NCBI GenBank assembly: GCA_028698335.1
Contig: JAQVDP010000003.1
Location: 173,350 to 237,349, forward strand
DNA from: Nevskiales bacterium
GTDB lineage: Bacteria > Pseudomonadota > Gammaproteobacteria > Nevskiales > Nevskiaceae
Length of the DNA: 64,000 bases
Reading direction: 5' to 3'
In this document: positions 55,857-64,000 of the stretch, piece by piece
Position numbering within the stretch: position 1 is the first letter of the stretch
How the letters are laid out: each line of letters starts with the position of its first letter
Notes under the pieces: model-generated
Seen by the model: only the letters and a program-made list of their open reading frames with translations
What the model was told of the DNA's origin: nothing
Databases searched by the model: none
Position numbers and translations under genes: made by a program

Positions 55857-56952
55857 ATGGAACCCCAACATATCCGCAATGAGGTGACGGCCCTGCGCGC
55901 GCGTTTCGACGCGCTGCGGGGCTATCTTTGACTACGATAACAAGCGAGACCGCCTGATCGAGGTCAACGCCGAGCTCGAGAGCGGCGACGTCTGGAACGA
56001 TCCCGAATATGCCCAGAATCTCGGCCGCGAGCGTGCGCGGCTGGAGGATGTCGTGCAGCCGCTGGAGCGGGCCGACACCACGCTGGGCGACGCGCTCGAC
56101 CTGCTCGAACTGGCCGAGGCCGAATCGGATCAGTCGACCATCGACGAGATCGGCCGCGATCTGGATGCCCTGCGCGAGGCGGCCGAGAAGCTCGAGTTCC
56201 GCCGCATGTTCTCGGGCGAGCTGGACGCCAGCAATGCCTATCTCGACCTGCAGGCCGGTTCCGGCGGCACCGAGGCCCAGGACTGGGCCGAGATGCTGCT
56301 GCGCATGTACTGGCGCTGGGCCGAGGACAAGGGCTTCACGGTCGAGCTGATGGAACGCTCCGACGGTGAAGTCGCCGGCATCAAGTCCGCGACGATCTTC
56401 ATCCAGGGCGACTACGCCTACGGCTGGCTGCGCACCGAAACCGGCGTGCACCGCCTGGTGCGCAAGTCGCCGTTCGACTCGGGCAACCGCCGCCATACCT
56501 CGTTCGCGGGTGTGTTCGTCTCGCCCGAAGTCGACGACAGCTTCGAGATCGACATCAATCCGGCGGACCTGGAGGTCGACACCTACCGCTCCAGCGGCGC
56601 CGGCGGTCAGCACGTCAACAAGACCGAGTCGGCGATCCGTATCAAGCACGTGCCCAGCGGCATCGTCGTCGCCTGTCAGACCGAGCGTTCGCAGCATGCC
56701 AACCGCGACCGCGCGATGAAGATGCTCAAGGCCAAGCTGTACGAGCAGGAGATGCAGAAGCGTTCCGCGGAGAAGCAGGCGCTCGAGGACTCCAAGAGCG
56801 ATATCGAGTGGGGCAGCCAGATCCGTTCGTACGTGCTCGACCAGTCGCGCATCAAGGATCTGCGGACCGGGGTCGAAATCGCCGACACGCAGAAGGTGCT
56901 CGACGGCAATCTCGATCCGTTCATCGAAGCCAGCCTCAAGCAGGGCCTCTAG
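55857..56952 (+). CDS. prfB: Peptide chain release factor 2, expressed by +1 frameshift
   Basis: RF2 recognises UGA and UAA stop codons. Translation starts at ATG 55857; after 24 codons the ribosome meets an in-frame TGA (55929-55931) and must skip one base (55929) to continue at GAC 55930. The joined product is 364 residues, the normal length. Visible: SPF stop-recognition motif in [11 protein letters not shown] and GGQ in [11 protein letters not shown]. The frame after 55930 has no other start, so the shift is required. Followed by lysS 85 bases on, as in E. coli. Confidence 0.96.
55914..55932 (+). promoter_or_regulatory. Programmed frameshift site of prfB
   Basis: CTGCGGGGCTATCTTTGAC: an internal Shine-Dalgarno-like GGGG just upstream of CTT TGA C. 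When RF2 is scarce, the ribosome pauses at TGA and slips +1 on CTT. This matches the known autoregulatory site, with C after TGA as usual. Confidence 0.95.
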
Positions 56953-57037
56953 CCGGGTGGGCCGGCCCGCATCGGGGCCGGCCGCCGGACCGACGTTTGT
57001 ACCGTTGCGGTGAGAATCGCGACCAGCAGGAAATCCC

Positions 57038-58546
<1,509 letters not shown>

Positions 58547-58564
58547 GGCCGTGGCGGTCCGGAC

Positions 58565-59770
58565 TTGAACCCGGGGCAGCAGCGACGCTGGGTCGCGATC
58601 CTCGGCACGATCGTGGCGATCGGGCCGATGTCGATCGACATGTACCTGCCGAGCCTGCCGACGCTGCAGTCGGATTTCGGCGTCGATGCCGGGGCGGCGC
58701 AGCTCACGCTGTCGGCATATTTCCTGGGGCTGGCGATCGGGCAGATCGCCTATGGTCCGGTCGCCGATCGCTTCGGGCGGCGGGGTCCGCTGCTGTTCGG
58801 GCTGACGCTCTACGTCGTGGCATCGCTGCTCTGCGCGATCGCGCCCAACGTCGAGGTGCTCAGCGTCTCGCGATTCGTCCAGGCGGTCGGTGGATGCTCC
58901 GGCATGATCGTCACACGGGCGATGGTGCGCGACCGCTTCGAACCGCAGGACATGGCCCGGATTCTGTCCGCGATGGTGCTGGTCATGGGCGTCGCGCCGA
59001 TTCTGGCGCCGCTGGCCGGCGGGCAGATTCTCGGCTGGTTCGGATGGCGCGCGATCTTCGTCGTGCTGGCGCTGTTCGGCGCCGCGTGCCTCGCCGCAGC
59101 CTGGTTCGGCCTGCCGGAAACGCTGGCGGAACGCGGCGCCCCGCTGAGCCTGCGCTCGGTCACCGGCGGTTATCTGCGCATGCTGCGGCACCGCCGCTTC
59201 ATGGGCTACGCGCTGGCCGGCGGCACCGCCTCGGCGGGCATGTTCGCGTACATTTCCGGTGCGGCTTTCGTGTTCATCGAAGTCTTCGGTGTGTCCCCGG
59301 ACCGCTTCGGCCTGTTCTTCGGCGCCAACGCCTTCGGGCTCATTGTCGTGTCGCAGGCCAACAGCTGGCTGCTGAGGCGGTTCCGCGCCGAGTACATCCT
59401 GCGCGGCGCGCTGAGCGTGTTCGCCGGTGCCGGGCTGGTGCTGCTGCTCACGGCGTCCACCGGGTGGGGCGGCCTGTGGGGCGTCGCGGTCCCGCTGTTC
59501 ATCTGCATCAGCTCGCTGGGCTGCAGCTTTCCCAACGCGACCGCGTGCGCGATGGCGCCCTTCGGCGACCGCGCGGGCCTGGCCTCGGCCCTGATGGGGA
59601 CGCTGCAGTTCACCGTCGCCGCAGTCGCCGGCGCCGCGGTCGGCCAGCTGCACGACGGAACCGCATGGTCGATGGCGCTGGTCGTCGCCGCCTGCGGCGT
59701 CAGCGCACTGACTCTGCTGCGTACACTGGTCGGCTCCCCGCGTGCGGACATCGCGCGCGCAGCGCAGTGA
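58565..59770 (+). CDS. Bcr/CflA-type MFS multidrug transporter
   Basis: 401 residues, twelve membrane helices. The start is TTG 58565; no other start fits before the first helix. GPMSIDMYLPSLPTL in helix 1, LAIGQIAYGPVADRFGRR (motif A) and VTRAMVRDRFEPQDMA are Bcr/CflA hallmarks. Exports drugs, sulfonamides or small peptides in exchange for protons. 18 bases after lysS, perhaps the same transcript by read-through. Confidence 0.92.
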   Translation: MNPGQQRRWVAILGTIVAIGPMSIDMYLPSLPTLQSDFGVDAGAAQLTLSAYFLGLAIGQIAYGPVADRFGRRGPLLFGLTLYVVASLLCAIAPNVEVLSVSRFVQAVGGCSGMIVTRAMVRDRFEPQDMARILSAMVLVMGVAPILAPLAGGQILGWFGWRAIFVVLALFGAACLAAAWFGLPETLAERGAPLSLRSVTGGYLRMLRHRRFMGYALAGGTASAGMFAYISGAAFVFIEVFGVSPDRFGLFFGANAFGLIVVSQANSWLLRRFRAEYILRGALSVFAGAGLVLLLTASTGWGGLWGVAVPLFICISSLGCSFPNATACAMAPFGDRAGLASALMGTLQFTVAAVAGAAVGQLHDGTAWSMALVVAACGVSALTLLRTLVGSPRADIARAAQ

Positions 59771-59819
59771 CACCGGCCCGGCATGCTAGAGTCAACGACG
59801 ACTCTCGTACGACGTGTCG

Positions 59820-60905
59820 ATGAAACTCATACGTGACTGGTTCGACCGGCAGCTCGCCAATCCGCAGATCGTCAGTCTGCTGCTGCTGTTCACTGCGCTC
59901 TGGGCGGCGCTGACCTTCTTCACCGATGTCTTCCAGCCGGTGTTCGCGGCGCTGGTCGTCGCCTACCTGCTCGAAGGCCCGGTGACCATCCTCGAGCGGC
60001 GCCGGATGGGCCGCCGCGGCGCGGCCATCGTGGTGTGGCTGCTGTTCTATCTCGGCTTCATGCTGGCGCTGGTCATGCTGGTGCCGCAGCTGGTGCGGCA
60101 GATCACCCAGGTGGTCCAGGAGATCCCGCATCTGTCGGCCGAACTGCAGGCCTGGATGCTGACCTTGCCGGACCGCTACCCGAATGTGTTCTCCGAACAC
60201 CAGATGGCGGCCATTCTCGGCGAGGGCATCGGCATCGACCTGTCGTCGCTGCGCGACGAGGTGCTGGCGCGTACCCGGCTGCTCGGCGTCGGCGTCACCT
60301 ACATGGTGATCTACCTGCTGCTGGTGCCGCTGATGGTCTTCTTCCTGCTCAAGGACAAGATCGCGATCCTAGGCTGGGCCCGCCGCTTCCTGCCGGACGA
60401 CATCCACCTGATCCGCCAGGTCTGGGCCGACGTCGACGTCCAGCTCGCCAACTACGTGCGTGGCAAGGTCATCGAGATCGGCATCGTCTGGCTGGTGACC
60501 TACCTGACGTTCACCCTGCTGGGCCTGCACTACGCGGTGCTGCTCGGCGCGATCACCGGCTTCTCGGTGCTGGTGCCCTACCTGGGCGCGACGGTCGTGA
60601 CCTTCCCGGTGGCCGCGGTGGCCTACGCGCAGTTCGGCATTTCCGCCGAGCTGGCGTACGTGGTCTTCGCCTACGGTGTGATCCAGGCGCTCGACGGCAA
60701 CGTGCTGGTGCCGATCATCTTCTCGGAGGCCAACAACCTGCATCCGGTGGCGATCATCGTCGCGGTGCTGTTCTTCGGCGCGACCAACGGCTTCTGGGGC
60801 GTGTTCTTCGCGATTCCGCTGGCCACCGTGGTCGCGGCGGTGCTGCGGGCATGGCCGGTCGACCGCGCGTCGTCGGTCTCGTCCCCGATCGATCCGGACG
60901 CCTGA
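59820..60905 (+). CDS. AI-2E family transporter (PerM-like)
   Basis: 361 residues from ATG 59820 (GTG 59814 possible). About seven to eight membrane helices; VYLLLVPLMVFFLLKDK-like segment (IYLLLVPLMVFFLLKDK), YVRGKVIEIGIVWLVTY and the C-terminal LVPIIFSEANNLHPVAI and FWGVFFAIPLATVVAAV fit the family. Relatives export small molecules or act as sodium/proton exchangers; the AI-2 link is not general. Convergent with tolC, sharing a strong hairpin. Confidence 0.9.
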   Translation: MKLIRDWFDRQLANPQIVSLLLLFTALWAALTFFTDVFQPVFAALVVAYLLEGPVTILERRRMGRRGAAIVVWLLFYLGFMLALVMLVPQLVRQITQVVQEIPHLSAELQAWMLTLPDRYPNVFSEHQMAAILGEGIGIDLSSLRDEVLARTRLLGVGVTYMVIYLLLVPLMVFFLLKDKIAILGWARRFLPDDIHLIRQVWADVDVQLANYVRGKVIEIGIVWLVTYLTFTLLGLHYAVLLGAITGFSVLVPYLGATVVTFPVAAVAYAQFGISAELAYVVFAYGVIQALDGNVLVPIIFSEANNLHPVAIIVAVLFFGATNGFWGVFFAIPLATVVAAVLRAWPVDRASSVSSPIDPDA

Positions 60906-60923
60906 CCGGGGCGACATCAAAAA

Positions 60924-60957
60924 GGCCGCGCGCCGACGGTGAAGTCGGCGCGCGGCC
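60924..60957 (-). terminator. Terminator after tolC
   Basis: A 14-bp perfect stem (GGCCGCGCGCCGAC and its complement) with a six-base loop is followed by TTTTTGATG on the minus strand. It separates the convergent tolC and AI-2E genes. Confidence 0.88.
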
Positions 60958-60978
60958 CGGGTTCGGCCCGATGTGGGC

Positions 60979-62292
60979 TTACTTCTGGACCAGCAGCTTG
61001 TCGATCTCGCCGAGGTCGGTCGGGGTCAGCCGCCCTGCGGCGGCCTTCAGGCGCAGGACCGCGAGCAGGTAGTTGTAGCGCGACTGCAGGTAGTTGCGCT
61101 GCGCCGCATACAGCTGCTGCTGGGCATTGAGCACGTCGACCGCGGTACGCGCGCCGACTTCGAGTCCAGTTTCGCTGGCTTCGAGCGCGGTCTGGCTCGA
61201 CACCACTGCCTGCTTGTAGGCACGGACCTGCGCGGCGCCGGTGACCACGCCCTGGTAGGCGTCGCGGGTGCTGCGCTCGACCGCGCGCTGCGCGCCTTCG
61301 ACCTGGGCCTGGCGCTGCTCGCGGGTGGCGACCGCCTGCCGCACCTGCGAACGCACCGCGCCGCCGCTGAACAGCGGCAGGGTCACGCCGATGCCGATCG
61401 AGGTGCTGGTCGAGTCGGTCGGGAAAGCGCCGCTCTCTCGTGTGCTGTCGTTGTAGCCGGCGGTCATGCCAATCGTGGGCAGGTGCCTGGCGCGGGCGAC
61501 CTGGACCCCGCGGGCGGCGATCGTGTAGTTGAGCTGCGCGGCGAGGAGATCGAGGTTGCTGTCCATCGCCGACCCGACCCAGTCGTCGACCTTGTCGGGC
61601 GTCGGTGCCGGCAGCGGGATGTCCTCGATCAGCGGTGCGGTTCCGGTGCTGCCCTGTCCTGTGATTTCCGCCAGCGCCAGGCGTGCAGTGTCGAGCTGCT
61701 GCGTGGCCTGGATTTCCTGGGCGACGGTCAGATCGTAGCGGGCCTGGGCTTCCTGGACATCGGTGATCGCGCTCAGGCCGACCTCGAAACGCTTCTTGGC
61801 CTGTTCGAGCTGGCGTTCGACCGCGGCCTGCTCGGCACGGGCGGAGCGCAGGTTGTCCTCGGCGCCGAGCACCGCGAAGTAGGCGTCGGCGACGCGCAGG
61901 ATCAGATCCTGCTCGGCGCTGCGGAAGGTCGCCTGGGCCAGCGCTACCTGCCCGTCGGCCTGCTGCAGCCGACGCCAGCTCTCGAGGCTGAAGAGCGACT
62001 GGTTGAGATTGACGCTCAGGGACTCGTCGGTGCCATGGTTCTTGCTGGTCCCGAATCCGGAAACGGTCGACTCCGAGTCCGCGTAGCCGTAGTTGTAGCT
62101 GGCTTCGAGCTGCGGCAGCAGTGCGGCGCGCGCCTGCGGCTTGGCTTCCAGCGACGCGTCGCGGCCGTAGCGCGCGGCCTCGAAGGTCTTGTCGTTCTGG
62201 GCGGCAAGATCGTAGACCTGCATCAGTTCGTTGGCCTGGGCCAGTCCGGGCAACAACAGCGCGGCGGTCAGGAAGCAGAGTTGGGTGCGCAT
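60979..62292 (-). CDS. tolC: TolC family outer-membrane channel
   Basis: 437 residues with a signal peptide (1-20, PGLAQA). The protein has the two-repeat TolC layout: LMQVYDLAAQNDKTFEAARY at the start, LPQLEASYNYG, VGLSAITDVQEAQARYDLTVA, and in the second half GVTLPLFSGGAVRSQVRQAV and VGARTAVDVLNAQQQLYAAQRN (split VGARTAVDVLNAQQQL). It serves Type I secretion and RND pumps. No lipobox, unlike the NodT-type channel at the left end of the window. It starts 42 bases after the rhodanese stop on the same strand. Confidence 0.93.
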   Translation of the reverse strand: MRTQLCFLTAALLLPGLAQANELMQVYDLAAQNDKTFEAARYGRDASLEAKPQARAALLPQLEASYNYGYADSESTVSGFGTSKNHGTDESLSVNLNQSLFSLESWRRLQQADGQVALAQATFRSAEQDLILRVADAYFAVLGAEDNLRSARAEQAAVERQLEQAKKRFEVGLSAITDVQEAQARYDLTVAQEIQATQQLDTARLALAEITGQGSTGTAPLIEDIPLPAPTPDKVDDWVGSAMDSNLDLLAAQLNYTIAARGVQVARARHLPTIGMTAGYNDSTRESGAFPTDSTSTSIGIGVTLPLFSGGAVRSQVRQAVATREQRQAQVEGAQRAVERSTRDAYQGVVTGAAQVRAYKQAVVSSQTALEASETGLEVGARTAVDVLNAQQQLYAAQRNYLQSRYNYLLAVLRLKAAAGRLTPTDLGEIDKLLVQK

Positions 62293-62334
62293 GGGGCTCC
62301 TTGAAACAGTGATCGGCGGCGCGCGGGCCGCTCG

Positions 62335-62649
62335 CTAATACCTCGGAACGTTGGGATCGACGTGCAGCGACCAGGCATCGATGCCGCCGTCCACGCTCGA
62401 GACGGAGCTGAAACCCCGGGTCTCGAGAAAGGCGGCGGCGGATTCCGAACGAATGCCGTGATGGCATAGGACGGCGATGTGCCCGGAAGGGTTTAGTTCG
62501 CCGAGACGCTCCGGAAGTTCATGCATCGGGATGTGCCTGACGCCGTCGATCGCGGCCAGAGCCAGCTCGTCGTCCGTTCGCACGTCGACGACGGTCGCAG
62601 TGCCTGCGGACATGCGTCGATACAGCTCGATCACGTCGATGTGTTCCAT
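62335..62649 (-). CDS. Rhodanese-like sulfurtransferase
   Basis: 104 residues, a single rhodanese domain. Active cysteine C62 in the loop CHHGIRS, with VVDVRTDDE near the start and GFSSVSSVDGGIDAW near the end. Transfers sulfur from thiosulfate or persulfides. In several gammaproteobacteria a rhodanese of this kind lies just upstream of tolC, as here. Confidence 0.93.
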   Translation of the reverse strand: MEHIDVIELYRRMSAGTATVVDVRTDDELALAAIDGVRHIPMHELPERLGELNPSGHIAVLCHHGIRSESAAAFLETRGFSSVSSVDGGIDAWSLHVDPNVPRY

Positions 62650-62719
62650 ATCGGCCCGGAGTCTATCACCGCGCCGCGCCGGCGCTTGCTGACACGGGTC
62701 AATCGGCGGGTGCGCGCCA

Positions 62720-63751
62720 TCAGCGGACGTCCGCCACGGCGTCGATCCCGAAGCGGACGCGCCCGATCAGCTGGCCGCTCTGGGTTTCCACGCGCACTTC
62801 CCACGGTCCGTCCGCAGGCTGGGGCAGGGCGGCCTTGCGCGACCAGGCCCGGTAGCCGGCCTCGCGGCCACCGGTGATGTCCAGTTCGATCACGTCGACC
62901 GTCCGGCCGTTGTGCAGCCAGCGGTGTTCGATGCGCTCGTGCAGCCCGCGCGGGGCGTGGATGCTGCTCCAGACCACGATGCCGTCGGTGCGGGCGGTGG
63001 CTGCGTCGATCCGTTCGAAGCGGCCGAGCGGCTCGCGCGTGTCGGCGTCGACGCTGCGCGCGGCGGTGATCCCGCTGACCCAGAGCGTGGCCGGCGGAAC
63101 GGCTGCGCGCAGCATCCAGCCGCAGCCGATCAGGGCGGCCCCGGCGTTGAGGGCGAGCAGTCCCCGCAGCAGCCCCCAGCGCGGCAACGCGTGCCACCAC
63201 GCCGGTGTGCTCAGCGCACCGGCGCAGGTCAGCGCCAGCAGCAGGCTTTCGGTCGTCGTCAGCTGCCACAGCATCGGCGCGGCGGTCAGCGTGGTGACGA
63301 ATCCGGCCAGCGCGTGGAAGCTCCACAGCCGCGCGCGATGCCCGGCGATCGCGCCGTAGTACAGCGGATCGACGATCGAGACCAGGGCGACCAGAATCAG
63401 TCCGCCGACGAACACGGCCTGCGCAGATGCCCAGGTGACGGTCGCCAGAAAGAACGGCAGCGTGAAGAACAGCGATTCCTGATGCAGGGCCTGTCCGAGG
63501 TAGCTCAGCAGCAACGGCGTCGCGCGCAGCAGGCGGCGGCGTTCGGCGATGCGTATCAGCCAGGGTTCGAGCAGTGCCAGCAGCCACGAGGCCGGCAGCA
63601 GGATCACCAGCGCCTGCGCGACCTTCTCCTGACGCTGGATCAGCACGAAGCTGGCGACACCGGCGGCGAAGCTCAACAGCGCAACGACGTGACGCCACTG
63701 ATGCCACAGCGCCGCAATCTGATCCGAGCGCGGCCATGCGCGGGTGCTCAC
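62720..63751 (-). CDS. DUF5924/DUF2914 membrane protein
   Basis: 343 residues from GTG 63751, whose GTGA overlaps the upstream stop. Six or seven membrane helices fill the first 220 residues (FAAGVASFVLI, LVILLPASWLLALLEPW, FFLATVTWASAQAVFVGGLI and so on). The C-terminal 110 form a periplasmic beta domain (GIVVWSSIHAPRGLHERIEH, RTVDVIELDI, WEVRVETQSGQLIGRVRF) matching DUF2914. Function unknown. Coupled to a LuxR-type regulator. Confidence 0.82.
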   Translation of the reverse strand: MSTRAWPRSDQIAALWHQWRHVVALLSFAAGVASFVLIQRQEKVAQALVILLPASWLLALLEPWLIRIAERRRLLRATPLLLSYLGQALHQESLFFTLPFFLATVTWASAQAVFVGGLILVALVSIVDPLYYGAIAGHRARLWSFHALAGFVTTLTAAPMLWQLTTTESLLLALTCAGALSTPAWWHALPRWGLLRGLLALNAGAALIGCGWMLRAAVPPATLWVSGITAARSVDADTREPLGRFERIDAATARTDGIVVWSSIHAPRGLHERIEHRWLHNGRTVDVIELDITGGREAGYRAWSRKAALPQPADGPWEVRVETQSGQLIGRVRFGIDAVADVR

Positions 63752-64000
63752 GGCGTGTCGGACGGCTCCGGATGGACCAGCGCCGCCAGCTCGGTCCGGC
63801 TATAGACGCCCAGTTTCCGATAGACCCGATAGAGATGGTTGGCGACGGTGGACGGAGCGACGCCGATTTTCTTCGCGGCCTGCTTGAACGACAGCCCCTG
63901 CGCGACGCACATCACGATCTCCCGTTCGCGCTGGGTCAGACGGTCGAGCGGCCCGGCGGGCCAGATCGTCACCAGGAACAGATCGCCGAGGGGTTCGCAG
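63748..64000 (-). CDS. LuxR-type HTH regulator, 3' end only
   Basis: The frame is open to the window edge, so the start is outside. The visible 83 residues end in a full LuxR C-terminal helix-turn-helix: LTQREREIVMCVAQGLSFKQ, AAKKIGVAPSTVANHLYRVY, RKLGVYSRTELAALV. The sensor or receiver domain lies beyond the window; residues before the HTH (PLGDLFLVTIWPAGPLD) do not identify it. The stop overlaps the DUF5924 start by four bases. Confidence 0.88.
   Translation of the reverse strand, partial: CEPLGDLFLVTIWPAGPLDRLTQREREIVMCVAQGLSFKQAAKKIGVAPSTVANHLYRVYRKLGVYSRTELAALVHPEPSDTP

Overview
The window looks like chromosome of a GC-rich gammaproteobacterium. The core genes (prfB with its classical frameshift site followed by lysS, uvrB, dbpA, nhaD, a TolC, an AlkK-like acyl-CoA ligase) and the many lipid, RND and cyclic-di-GMP genes would suit the Nevskiales/Xanthomonadales neighbourhood. 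That placement is inference; nothing here fixes a genus. Two genomic islands interrupt this core, each inserted in the 3' end of a tRNA gene.

Region 1-1699: end of a tripartite efflux operon (outer-membrane lipoprotein, then the first codons of a probable partner), followed by a stray terminator. Region 1700-17179 (island A, about 15.5 kb): bounded by an exact 18-bp repeat of the 3' end of tRNA-Val(GAC). A P4-type tyrosine integrase lies beside the tRNA, followed by an AlpA-like regulator and a winged-helix protein. The main cargo is a Type I restriction-modification system into which toxin-type genes are built. Read on the minus strand the order is hsdM, rhuM-fic, hsdS, an unknown 151-aa gene, a GIY-YIG/DUF4357 gene, hipB, hipA, hsdR. 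Several neighbours overlap by 1-4 bases, and a perfect palindrome precedes both rhuM-fic and hipB. This suggests that the specificity and restriction subunits are expressed from toxin-gene promoters.

Region 17242-23810: an SMP-30-like protein, NhaD antiporter, UvrB, a class I aminotransferase and tRNA-Asn(GTT). Region 23811-32076 (island B, about 8.3 kb): bounded by an exact 23-bp repeat of the tRNA-Asn 3' end, which occurs a third time 194 bp further on inside a tandem repeat. It has no integrase. It carries three cation antiporters, a double UspA protein, small unknown genes with duplicated leaders and two gamma-glutamylcyclotransferase-like genes, one truncated exactly at the island edge. 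In both islands the original tRNA terminator has been pushed to the far side of the element, and the element supplies a new terminator next to the tRNA.

Region 32519-64000 is ordinary chromosome: DbpA helicase, a yeast-type cytosine deaminase, a GTPase/DUF2868 pair, lipoproteins, a diguanylate cyclase with a plant ethylene-receptor-like sensor, bacteriohemerythrin, aldehyde dehydrogenase, a CHASE-type GGDEF protein, an alcohol dehydrogenase/thioesterase pair divergent from an acyl-CoA ligase, a degenerate M28-like lipoprotein, an MMPL exporter fused to a cyclic-nucleotide domain, an OmpA protein with calcium-type repeats, prfB-lysS, transporters, TolC, rhodanese and a LuxR-type regulator running off the end. 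No rRNA, CRISPR array, insertion sequence or replication origin was seen.
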